Shown here: one piece after another, positions 48,064 to 56,095 of the stretch
Layout of the letters: every line of letters begins with the position of its first letter
How positions within the stretch are numbered: the first letter of the stretch is position 1
NCBI RefSeq assembly: GCF_002886045.1
Contig: NZ_CP025791.1
Location: forward strand, 1,510,001 to 1,574,000
Origin: Flavivirga eckloniae
GTDB lineage: Bacteria; Bacteroidota; Bacteroidia; Flavobacteriales; Flavobacteriaceae
DNA length: 64,000 nt
Direction: 5' to 3'
Translations under genes and position numbers: made by a program
The notes under the pieces: model-generated
The model's database searches: none
What the model was told of the DNA's origin: nothing
The model's input: the letters and a program-made list of their open reading frames with translations, nothing else

Positions 48064-48671
48064 ATTGTCATCCAGAACAGCTCGTGCTGAGCGTAGTTGA
48101 AGCAAACGAACCTATCTGCCGGCAGTTAAGGTATAGCCACAAATATTAATACATAGCTTATAGACATACTTAAAAAATAATATTACATAAGAAAGTAGAC
48201 ACTAATTTCACTAATTATCACGAATTATCCTATCTACTAGTTCACTAAGTTAAAGGCATGATTTTCCAAGCTAAAGTCATAGCAAGTTTAAAATCTGTAT
48301 GGGTTTAAGACAGACTAAAAGCTATATTCGTATTTATGTTGAAAATAACCCCAATCACATTGAGATTCTATTCGTGTAAATTTGTGCAATTCGTGTCTTA
48401 ATTATCGTGGTACTCAGGCTCTAGTTTACTGTCTCAGCTTATATAGATTAAAATTTCACAAAGCTAATAGGAAAAATAACTTAAAAAGATATGAGTACAC
48501 CGTAGCTGCCAGCAGGGAATCTCTTAAATAAAATCTAATATAAAACTAAATTGCCACAATTGCACCTCCTTGACGACAAGCAAGCTTAACAAGGATACAA
48601 AATTAGCTTCTTGATAATTCTATTTTTTTATCAGCTTTTAAGGTTTTATAATTTTATTCGTCTATTACAAC
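48064..48671. repeat. Gene-free gap with REP-like and inverted dispersed repeats
   Basis: About 610 bases without a gene. A REP-like segment at 48065-48130 has CAGCTCGTGCTGAGCGTAGTTGAAG and TCTGCCGGCAG. Two related 29-mers face each other: AGACACTAATTTCACTAATTATCACGAAT at 48197-48225 and, in opposite orientation, 48370-48398 (ATTCGTGTAAATTTGTGCAATTCGTGTCT). The rest, including a CTGCCAGCAGGGAATC bit near 48505, shows no coding sense. Confidence 0.6.
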
Positions 48672-49346
48672 ATGAAAAACATATTCTCAATGAAAAAGAT
48701 AATTCCACTATTCGTTTTAGCCCTCCTATTTAGCTGTCAAAACACAGCACAAGATAAATCAAAACAACAAGCTGTTATTAACGCAGACCCTATTGAAGTT
48801 CCTATAAAAAATGGAAAAGCTCGTGCTTATTTTGCCAGTGGTTGTTTTTGGTGTGTAGAAGCTATTTACGAAAGTGTAAAAGGTGTTGAAGAATCTATTT
48901 CAGGCTATTCTGGCGGATATACTAAAAACCCAACCTACGGAGCCAGCAATACTGGTAGAACGGGACATGCAGAAGCCGTTGAGATTATTTACGATCCTAA
49001 AATTGTAAGTTTCGAAACTTTAGTCGATGTATACTTTGGATCACAAAATGTAACCCAAGTAAACGGACAAGGTAACGATAGAGGTTCTCAATACCGTTCT
49101 ATTATCTTTTATCAAAATGAAGAGCAAAAACAAATCATTTTAAAGAAAAAAGCGGTTCTAGCAAAAGAACTAGGCGTTAAGATTGCTGCAGAAGTCTATC
49201 CATTTCAAAAGTTTTGGATTGCAGAAGATTATCATCAAAACTACGAAAAGTTACATCCCAACCATCCCTATATAAAAAACGTATCTATTCCGCGATTAAA
49301 CAGATTTAAATCCAAATTTCCAGAGTTACTAAAAAGAGAGCCATAA
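48672..49346 (+). CDS. msrA: Peptide methionine sulfoxide reductase A, lipoprotein
   Basis: MsrA reduces methionine-S-sulfoxide. The catalytic motif GCFWCVE has Cys58; GYSGGYTKNPTY, GHAEAVEI and PFQKFWIAEDYHQNYEKLHP follow. The N-terminus has a lipobox (LLFSC, Cys22), so the enzyme sits in the envelope. A start at the second ATG (48690, MKKIIPLF) is equally plausible. A decayed copy of its C-terminal end lies 490 bases downstream. Confidence 0.93.
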   Translation: MKNIFSMKKIIPLFVLALLFSCQNTAQDKSKQQAVINADPIEVPIKNGKARAYFASGCFWCVEAIYESVKGVEESISGYSGGYTKNPTYGASNTGRTGHAEAVEIIYDPKIVSFETLVDVYFGSQNVTQVNGQGNDRGSQYRSIIFYQNEEQKQIILKKKAVLAKELGVKIAAEVYPFQKFWIAEDYHQNYEKLHPNHPYIKNVSIPRLNRFKSKFPELLKREP

Positions 49347-49503
49347 TTAGTATTTCGCTCTAACTTGATTTTATAAAAATTTTCAGCTAACTTAGTTCAA
49401 CAACAAATAAAATTCATTGAAACGAAACTTTATCTTTTGCAATACAAACAAGCAGAAAAAGAATATAGCGGTTAGTTAGCAACTAAAAGAAAATTAATAA
49501 CGC

Positions 49504-49806
49504 ATGTCAGGAGGAGATTGGAAATCCATGTTTAAGGCTGTTCAGGAAGATGATTTTGAATTAGTAAAATTCTACCTTAATATGGGAATAGACCCCAATT
49601 ATCAACATCCAGAATTTATGGCTTCACCTCTGGTAGAGAGTATTAGATATAACCATTTAAAAATAGCAAAATTGTTACTTGAAAGTGGCGGGAATCCATC
49701 TATTAAAGAAGTCATGGGGCAAGAAACACCTATGCTTGTTGCAAAAAAACTAAATAATCAAAAAGCTATTGATTTATTGAATTTCTATATTAACAAACCT
49801 GAATAA
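49504..49806 (+). CDS. Small ankyrin-repeat protein
   Basis: This is a 100-residue cytoplasmic protein with about two and a half ankyrin repeats: MFKAVQEDDFELVKFYLNMGIDPN, SPLVESIRYNHLKIAKLLLESGGNPS and PMLVAKKLNNQKAIDLLNFY. It has no signal and probably works by binding a partner protein. It stands between msrA and a decayed msrA tail. Confidence 0.8.
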   Translation: MSGGDWKSMFKAVQEDDFELVKFYLNMGIDPNYQHPEFMASPLVESIRYNHLKIAKLLLESGGNPSIKEVMGQETPMLVAKKLNNQKAIDLLNFYINKPE

Positions 49807-49834
49807 AAAATAGCCAAAGGTATTTAGGCATAAT

Positions 49835-49985
49835 CCATTTCAAAAGTTTTGGTTTGATGAAAATTATCATCGGGATTATGAAAAATTACATCCTAACCTT
49901 TTTTATATAAGAAACATACCTGCTTCTAAACCAAATAGAACTAAAGCTGCATTTCCAAAAGAATTATTAAAAAAAGTAGCTTTAA
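49835..49985 (+). pseudogene. Remnant of a second msrA, C-terminal part
   Basis: The plus frame from 49835 reads PFQKFWFDENYHRDYEKLHP, then ends AAFPKELLKKVA. This matches the last 45 residues of the intact MsrA (PFQKFWIAEDYHQNYEKLHP and KFPELLKREP). There is no start codon or catalytic Cys. Sequence similarity continues about 45 bases past the stop region (TTTGATTTTGTAAAAATTTTC against TTGATTTTATAAAAATTTTC), so a stretch of DNA, not only the protein, was duplicated. Confidence 0.85.
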
Positions 49986-50033
49986 TTAGTTTTTGGTTCA
50001 AATTTGATTTTGTAAAAATTTTCTTCTAAATTT

Positions 50034-50086
50034 GCCTAACAATATGATATCATTTTAATGTTTCATATCATATCATATTGTTAGGC
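50034..50086. repeat. Perfect 17-bp inverted repeat ending in GCCTAAC/GTTAGGC
   Basis: GCCTAACAATATGATAT (50034-50050) and ATATCATATTGTTAGGC (50070-50086) are exact complements around a 19-base centre. The outer ends match the attC core consensus (RYYYAAC/GTTRRRY). No integrase or second attC is seen. It lies 35 bases before the DUF262 gene and may instead be an operator or terminator. Confidence 0.7.
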
Positions 50087-50121
50087 ACAAGTAAAACTAA
50101 CCAACAAGCATTTGAAAAAAT

Positions 50122-51864
50122 ATGGGGCAATTCAGAGATGTATCAATAAAAAATGTAATTGAGGACTTAAACCAAAGCTATTTTCTACCTGACATTCAAA
50201 GAGAATATGTTTGGTTACGAAAAGCAAAAGAGAAGAAAATCGAACAACTTTTTGATTCCATTTTAAGAGGTTATCCAATTGGCTCATTCCTGTTTTGGAA
50301 ACTCAAGAAAGACGATATTGAAACCAATAAAGATGCTAAAGAAGATTCTGAAAAACTGAACTTTCAACTATATAAGTTCATAGAAAACTACGATGAACGA
50401 AAAACACATAATGAAAAAGTAAACATAGAACAAATCAACTCTGATGATTTATCTATTGTACTTGACGGGCAACAAAGATTGACTTCGCTTTACATTGGAC
50501 TTAAAGGTACGAGAACTCTGAAAAAACCAAAAGCGTGGTGGGACAATCCAAATGCGTTTGAGGAAAAACAACTTTTCTTAAATTTAAGATACCAACCAAA
50601 TGAAGAAAATCCAGATGACAACTTCGATTTCGATTTTCTTCGTAAAAACACGATTCCAAAAATCGATGAAAATAATTATTGGTTTAAAATTGGTGATATT
50701 CTTGAATTGGGTAGTATTGTAAGCTATGCTAGAGAGAAAAACCTTTCGGACAACGAAGCGGAAATACTTGAAAAATTAAAAGATGCTTTTTGCACAAAAA
50801 GTTTGATTTCATATTTTGAGGAAACCGAAAAAAACCTTGATAAAGTTTTAAAGATTTTTATTCGTGTAAATAGTGGCGGAACACAATTATCATATTCTGA
50901 CCTTTTAATGTCGATTTTGACTGCGAATTTCTCGACTGACATTCGTGATGTGATGAATAAATTTGTCGACTCTTTAAAAGAACAGGGTTTTGGAGTAATG
51001 GGAAGGGACCAAGTGTTAAAAACTTGCTTACTACTGACCGAAAGCAACCATATCTTTCAACTAAAGAATTTCAGCAAAAGTAATATCAATAAAATTGAGG
51101 ATAATTGGGAAGGAATAACCGAAACGATTTTTAAAGCAACAAAATTGTTAAAAGAGTTTGGTTATACAAACCAACTTTCTTCCGCTTACATTTTATCAGC
51201 TGTCGCATATTACATTTTCAAAAAGAAAAACATAGTACAAGAAGACAAAACTGAATTACTCAAATTTGTGCGAAACGCACAAATCACAAGTTATTTCACA
51301 ACTTCTTTAGATGGTAAATTAGAGGTTGTAGCAAAAATCATTAGAACAGCGGAAAATTTTAAAATGGTTAATAATAAATTGGCTATAAGCAAAGTACAAC
51401 CCTTAAAAATATCAAGAGATGACATCGATAGAATGATGGACTTTCAATATGGAAATCCCGCAATTCTTCCAATTTTACAAATTTTATATCCAGATTTAGA
51501 TTATAAAAATTCAACTTTTCATATTGATCACATTTATCCGAAATCGAAGTTTAAACCCAAGAACACAGATCTAGATGGGGACTATCTTACAGAAGCTAAT
51601 TTCCTTTACAACCTTCAACTTCTACAAGGAGAGGAAAATTTAGCTAAAAAAGCAAAAAACCCAGAAATTTGGCTAGGAGAACATTTTTCTAATAACGAAG
51701 AGCAAATTAAAGCCTACAAGCGAAGGAATTATATAGACGAGAATTGTGAACTAAATTGGGGTGGAATTAAGGAATTTAACGAATATAGAACTGAGAAAAT
51801 CAAGGCTAAACTGAAAGAAATATTATTGACAGAGAAAGAAATACCAGTACTTAGCAATGTATAA
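50122..51864 (+). CDS. DUF262/HNH protein (GmrSD-like)
   Basis: This is a 580-residue protein. The DUF262 domain has LPDIQREYVWLRKAKEKKIE, GYPIGSFLFW and the NTP-binding LDGQQRLTSLY (DGQQR at 115-119). The C-terminal HNH-like part has HIDHIYPKSKF (His467, Asp469, His470) and an Asn in NFLYNLQLL. This order is that of GmrSD type IV restriction enzymes and relatives that act on modified DNA. It stands alone in an accessory stretch, without a methylase. A defence role is likely but inferred. Confidence 0.85.
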   Translation: MGQFRDVSIKNVIEDLNQSYFLPDIQREYVWLRKAKEKKIEQLFDSILRGYPIGSFLFWKLKKDDIETNKDAKEDSEKLNFQLYKFIENYDERKTHNEKVNIEQINSDDLSIVLDGQQRLTSLYIGLKGTRTLKKPKAWWDNPNAFEEKQLFLNLRYQPNEENPDDNFDFDFLRKNTIPKIDENNYWFKIGDILELGSIVSYAREKNLSDNEAEILEKLKDAFCTKSLISYFEETEKNLDKVLKIFIRVNSGGTQLSYSDLLMSILTANFSTDIRDVMNKFVDSLKEQGFGVMGRDQVLKTCLLLTESNHIFQLKNFSKSNINKIEDNWEGITETIFKATKLLKEFGYTNQLSSAYILSAVAYYIFKKKNIVQEDKTELLKFVRNAQITSYFTTSLDGKLEVVAKIIRTAENFKMVNNKLAISKVQPLKISRDDIDRMMDFQYGNPAILPILQILYPDLDYKNSTFHIDHIYPKSKFKPKNTDLDGDYLTEANFLYNLQLLQGEENLAKKAKNPEIWLGEHFSNNEEQIKAYKRRNYIDENCELNWGGIKEFNEYRTEKIKAKLKEILLTEKEIPVLSNV

Positions 51865-52508
51865 AAATAATAGAGGTATAATCCCTAAAACTAAAAGAAT
51901 CTAAAAAAGTCTGAATTTAATCGAAAAAATTAGCGTTTCAAAATCCGTTACTATTCTTATACTAGAACATTAAACAACACACACAAAACACTTAAAAACT
52001 ATAATTTAACAACCTTTAAATAAAAATTAAAAGAGTGTAAATTATATCTGGTAAAACACATTCTAGACTCGGTTTTCTCTAAACCTTAAAAAACATCATA
52101 AGAACTTTCATCACACTCCTATAAATACTCAATATGCAAACAGGCCTCCATTAAAGCAAAAACAACCTCGCTCAAATCATGATTCCATGAATATTCCTTA
52201 CTCTCCATTTTGATTATTCATTTGCATATCTCCCTTATATTTTTCATAAACACAATACTTCAATTCAATAAGCATTCTTGATTGTAACTCTATCTCTACA
52301 CACCATCTAAGAATCACACAATCAATTATTTACCATAAAAACGAATTATACATCATAATTTATACAATACGCTGCAAAACTACATATCCAAACAGCAATT
52401 ATTGTATAATTTTATTAGTACCCGAATATCATCATACGCGTAGAACTACCATTGATTTAGCTTACTTGTTATAGTCATTAATTTAAACAAACTAAAATCA
52501 ATTTAATC
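51865..52508. other. AT-rich gap between the DUF262 and GH16 genes
   Basis: 644 bases with no intact gene. Its middle holds the methyltransferase remnant described separately. The right part (52260-52500) should carry the GH16 promoter, but I find no clear TAnnTTTG box; the left part shows nothing I can interpret. Confidence 0.5.
52051..52253 (-). pseudogene. Decayed 3' end of a methyltransferase gene
   Basis: About 200 bases align almost without gaps to 53701-53906, the 3' part of the intact methyltransferase gene, in the same orientation. Shared stretches include ACATCATA, ACTTTC-TCA-ACTCCT, CATGATTCCA-CCATATTCCTTACT-like and TATTCCTTACTC. Frame changes and stops are present. The two copies bracket the GH16 gene. 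Confidence 0.82.
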
Positions 52509-53438
52509 ATGAAAAAACTATCATTAATTACAATGCTGTTGTGCCTTGCTCTAATAACTTCCTGCGAAAATGAACTTGAGGAAGACCAAGCTACTGAAAA
52601 TGTTTCCAGTTCTATAACTACAGATAAGATGTCAACCAAAACTTCAACAGCAAAATCTGCTTGGCAAAATATCTTTTGGGACAATTTCGACGGGTTTAAC
52701 TGGAGTAAATGGTCAAAAACAAACAGAACAGATTATAACTCTTGGAGATGCAGATACCTACCAGAACAAGTTTTTATAGGTTCTTGGCAAGGAGATACTT
52801 TTTTGGTTTTAAGAGCCGAAAAATGGAATAGCAATCAATGGAAATCGGGACATGTAAAATCCAAACAGAATTTTAGACCTGGTAATAATGAAGAGCTACG
52901 TTTTAAAGCTAGAATTAAGTTTAATGCTTTTGATAATAACGGATGGAAACCTTTTCATCTAACTTATGGGGCTTGGCCAGCTTTCTGGACTGTTGAAGAG
53001 AACGGATGGCCAACAAAAGGCGAAATTGATATCATGGAAGGGTATACTTTTGGACAAAGTTGGAATGATAAATATGCGAGTAATCTTTTCTTCGGATGGC
53101 AGCAAGGCAATAATATTCTAAATTCTAGTCAATCTGTAAATTACTATAGCAATTCTGTTAATGCCCAAGGTGGTTGGAATGATTTTGAAATGCGCTGGTC
53201 TAATCAAAATGGATGGAATAAAGTGGAAATTTATGTAAACAACAGTTTAAAGAAAACATATACCAATAATAATGTAAGTGGTTTGCGTTTAGACCAGTTT
53301 TCAGCACATAATATAATCCTAAATTTAAATATCGGTTCTAATGATGAACTATATCTTTTCGATAACACGAAAAACAATGTATTTAACAGAACAGAAGTGT
53401 TAGTCGATTATGTTAGTGTAGACAGACGAACTTTATAG
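52509..53438 (+). CDS. GH16-family glycoside hydrolase, lipoprotein
   Basis: This 309-residue endo-acting glycosidase has Cys19 in a lipobox (LITSC) and then a Ser/Thr-rich linker to about residue 50. The jelly-roll domain has the GH16 active site EIDIME at residues 172-177, within GWPTKGEIDIMEGYTF. It has many Trp and Asn residues. Related enzymes cut beta-glucans or algal galactans; the exact polysaccharide cannot be told. No SusC/SusD or sulfatase gene is nearby. It sits between two copies of a methyltransferase 3' end, suggesting acquisition. Confidence 0.88.
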   Translation: MKKLSLITMLLCLALITSCENELEEDQATENVSSSITTDKMSTKTSTAKSAWQNIFWDNFDGFNWSKWSKTNRTDYNSWRCRYLPEQVFIGSWQGDTFLVLRAEKWNSNQWKSGHVKSKQNFRPGNNEELRFKARIKFNAFDNNGWKPFHLTYGAWPAFWTVEENGWPTKGEIDIMEGYTFGQSWNDKYASNLFFGWQQGNNILNSSQSVNYYSNSVNAQGGWNDFEMRWSNQNGWNKVEIYVNNSLKKTYTNNNVSGLRLDQFSAHNIILNLNIGSNDELYLFDNTKNNVFNRTEVLVDYVSVDRRTL

Positions 53439-53448
53439 GATGTATTCA

Positions 53449-53477
53449 CAACAAACAAACAAACAAACAAACAAACA
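53449..53477. repeat. Simple tetranucleotide repeat (AAAC)n
   Basis: About seven copies of ACAA/AAAC follow the GH16 stop codon by ten bases. It is a pure short repeat of the slippage-prone type, outside coding sequence. Confidence 0.85.
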
Positions 53478-53515
53478 AGTAGTGAACTAGTCCTATGCAA
53501 CACGCAAGTGAGTAT

Positions 53516-53548
53516 AAAGCTGATGAAAAATTCATCGGCTTTATTTTT
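53516..53548 (+). terminator. Terminator after the GH16 gene
   Basis: AAAGCTGATGAA (53516-53527) and TTCATCGGCTTT (53531-53542) form a 12-bp stem with one G-T pair, followed by a T run. Confidence 0.75.
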
Positions 53549-53646
53549 TACAAAAACCTCATTTGGAAAACTAGATTCTTCCCGTTACTTTTTACACACA
53601 AAAGCTTTATATATAAGCTTATCTTATTCTACAAAATATTTACAAC

Positions 53647-54447
53647 TTACGATTTAGTAGCCTTTAGTGTAAAGATTAACGGGTACAATTTATCTTTTGT
53701 TACATACATTCCAGATTCGGTTTTTTCTAAATCCGGCAAAACATCATAGGGACTTTCGTCATACTCCTTTAAATATTCAACATGCAAACCAGCCTCAGTT
53801 AAAACAGAAACAACTTCACCCAACCCATGATTCCACCCATATTCCTTACTCACCATTTTCGATGCTTCATTGGCATACGTTCCCTCATATTCTTCATAAA
53901 TCACATCTTTTTGCATATACCCATATTTCATAACCGGTTGGGCTTCCAAATAATCGAACATCCAGACTATAGGATGAAATTCAGCCATAAAAAACGTACC
54001 GCCTGTTTTTAAACGCTCAGCAATCATTTGCCCCCAAGGCTTTAAATCGGGTAGCCAACCAATCACACCATAACTTGTAAAAACAATATCGAAAGTATTT
54101 TTTACAACATCAGAAGTATTTAAAACATTACAACAAACAAATTCCGCATCTAGATTTAATTCTCTGTTTAAACTTTGCGCCAACTTAATACCTTCATCGC
54201 TTAAATCAACTCCCGTACATTTAGCCCCTAACCTACTCCAGCTTAATGTATCTTGTCCAAAATGACATTGTAAATGCAAAAGCGATTTTCCTTTTACATT
54301 CCCAAGAGCTTCCAACTCATAGCGCATTAAAGAAGATTTACCTTGTTTGAAAGACTCTAAATCATACATCTCGCTTTTGGCATGTACCTTTACCTTATCA
54401 TTCCAAGTCGCTTTATTCGTACTAAAATATTTATCGTTTGTGTTCAT
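53647..54447 (-). CDS. Class I SAM-dependent methyltransferase
   Basis: This 266-residue enzyme has the SAM-binding glycine-rich line KSLLHLQCHFGQDTLSWSRLGA with motif I variant HLQCHFGQD, the acidic VDLSDEGIKLA, and TFDIVFTSYGVIGWLPDLKPW. The target is unknown (small molecule more likely than DNA or RNA). Its 3' part has a decayed direct copy at 52051-52253. Confidence 0.88.
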   Translation of the reverse strand: MNTNDKYFSTNKATWNDKVKVHAKSEMYDLESFKQGKSSLMRYELEALGNVKGKSLLHLQCHFGQDTLSWSRLGAKCTGVDLSDEGIKLAQSLNRELNLDAEFVCCNVLNTSDVVKNTFDIVFTSYGVIGWLPDLKPWGQMIAERLKTGGTFFMAEFHPIVWMFDYLEAQPVMKYGYMQKDVIYEEYEGTYANEASKMVSKEYGWNHGLGEVVSVLTEAGLHVEYLKEYDESPYDVLPDLEKTESGMYVTKDKLYPLIFTLKATKS

Positions 54448-54517
54448 TACATGAATTTAATACTTCAATATAAAAAATCTCATCCAATCTTCTATACCTT
54501 TACCAAAAATTTCAATT

Positions 54518-55183
54518 ATGAAAAAATATATCCTAATTACCCTCATCATTACATTATGTTTTTCATGCAAACAAAAACAGGAAAAACAGGCTGATGTTAA
54601 ACCACTCACTATTGCAGAAAAAATAGCCAATGCCCATGGTTTTGAAAACTGGAAAAACGTATCCGAAATAACCTTTTCCTTTAATGTAGATAAAGACAGC
54701 AGTCATTTTGATCGCACATGGATATGGAAACCTAAAACAAACGATGTTACCGCCATAAATAAAAATGATACAATCATCTACAATAGAGCTAAGATTGATT
54801 CAACATTAACCCAAACTGACAGTAGATTTATAAATGATAAATACTGGCTACTAGTTCCTTTTCAATTAATTTGGGATAAAGGCCTTACCATTTCTGAACC
54901 CACCAAAGAAGCAGCACCGATTAGTAAAACAGAACTAAACAAAATCACTTTAACCTATTCCGACGAAGGCGGTTACACTCCTGGCGATGCTTACGATATT
55001 TACTATGGAAATGACTTTTTAATTAAAGAATGGATTTTTAGAAGAGGAAATGTAACGGAACCATCTATGATTACAACTTTCGAAAACTACAAAGACTTTA
55101 ACGGTATCAAGATTGCTTTAGACCATAAGAAGGGTGATGCTAATTGGAATCTTAACTTCACCAACATCAATATTATCAATTAA
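54518..55183 (+). CDS. DUF6503-type lipoprotein
   Basis: This is a 221-residue lipoprotein (lipobox LCFSC, Cys17). The core AEKIANAHGFENWKNVSEITFSFNVD and the later DKYWLLVPFQLIWD, GGYTPGDAYDIYYGNDFLIKEWIFRRG and GIKIALDHKK are recognisable as the DUF6503 pattern; it resembles LolA/LolB-like half-barrels. Function unknown. It is divergent from the methyltransferase with 70 bases between them. Confidence 0.8.
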   Translation: MKKYILITLIITLCFSCKQKQEKQADVKPLTIAEKIANAHGFENWKNVSEITFSFNVDKDSSHFDRTWIWKPKTNDVTAINKNDTIIYNRAKIDSTLTQTDSRFINDKYWLLVPFQLIWDKGLTISEPTKEAAPISKTELNKITLTYSDEGGYTPGDAYDIYYGNDFLIKEWIFRRGNVTEPSMITTFENYKDFNGIKIALDHKKGDANWNLNFTNINIIN

Positions 55184-55321
55184 TTAGCACACATTTAATA
55201 TTGACATAAACCTAAAAATAGAATTTTATTTAATCTTTGTGTAATGAAAACATCCAACATACGACAAAATTCGTATATAAAGTATAAATAGAATTTTCCG
55301 CATTATGCGCCTATATATATC

Positions 55322-55361
55322 AAAAGGGCTTTAATCTAAATGATTGAAGCCCTTTTCTTTT
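55322..55361 (+). terminator. Terminator after the DUF6503 gene
   Basis: AAAAGGGCTTTAATC pairs with GATTGAAGCCCTTTT (one mismatch) across a short loop, followed by CTTTTTATT. Confidence 0.8.
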
Positions 55362-55470
55362 TATTACTTTTAGCATTAAAGCATAACATATTCCGCTTAT
55401 GCATACTTATTTTTGATTTAAAAATATGAGTTACGTTTCAAATAAAAGCACCCCAAACTCTTCAAAACTG

Positions 55471-55590
55471 ATCACTGAATACCGACCACAGATCACTGAA
55501 TACTGAACACTGCCTACCGATCACTGAACACCGCCTACCGATCACTGAACACCGCCTACCGATCACTGAACACTGCTTACTGAAAACTAA
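55471..55590. repeat. Heptamer tract with 21-bp higher-order units next to the 55594 stop
   Basis: Degenerate ACTGAAY/ACCGACC heptamers form three consecutive 21-bp units TCACTGAACACCGCCTACCGA (55521, 55542, 55563, the last diverged). The tract ends ACTGAAAACTAAC, four bases before the stop codon of the minus-strand iron-sulfur gene. The rest of the 410-base gap is the terminator above and AT-rich sequence. Confidence 0.85.
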
Positions 55591-55593
55591 CAA

Positions 55594-56013
55594 CTACCCC
55601 TCAAACTCAACTTTTACATGAGCGCCATCACAATAGGGTTTATTTGCAGAAGCACCACACCTACAAAACGCAGTGGTTTTATTTTTGGTTTCTTCAGCAC
55701 CGTCTTTGCGGATCACCTTTAATGTACCATAAACCAATAGCGGACCATTCTTCATAACCTCAACTTTCGTTTCTAAAGTTTCAGAAGCATTATCACCTTC
55801 TGCATTCATATAGTAGCGTAAAGCTCCCGAAGGACATTGTTTCACTTGATTTATTATAGCATCAGTAGAAGCTGCATCTATTTTAACCCAAGGACGTTCT
55901 TTTGGTCTGAACACTTGGGACAAACCTTTAGCGCAAATTGCCGAATGAATGCATTTTTCAGCCTCCCAAACAACAGTCGTTTCACCGTTCGAATACTCTT
56001 TTATTTTACTCAT
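55594..56013 (-). CDS. Divergent 4Fe-4S / CDGSH iron-sulfur protein
   Basis: This 139-residue protein joins two small iron-sulfur modules. The N-terminal Fer4-type part has CIHSAICAKGL and QCPSGALRYY; the C-terminal CDGSH domain has FCRCGASANKPYCDGAH. Similar fusions (YjdI-like plus CDGSH) are known in bacteria; they may handle electrons or nitric oxide stress, but the role is not settled. It follows the IclR gene on the same strand after 83 bases. Confidence 0.9.
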   Translation of the reverse strand: MSKIKEYSNGETTVVWEAEKCIHSAICAKGLSQVFRPKERPWVKIDAASTDAIINQVKQCPSGALRYYMNAEGDNASETLETKVEVMKNGPLLVYGTLKVIRKDGAEETKNKTTAFCRCGASANKPYCDGAHVKVEFEG

Positions 56014-56095
56014 AGTTCAAATTTTCCCTTAAAAATACAAAAAATGATTATGCAAAAACACCTACAGACCACTACCTGTTTTTAACAGAATAACT

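Noticed and set aside
53495-53749. Plus-strand open frame after the GH16 gene
   Set aside because: It contains the GH16 terminator and runs into the methyltransferase gene on the other strand; composition is not protein-like.
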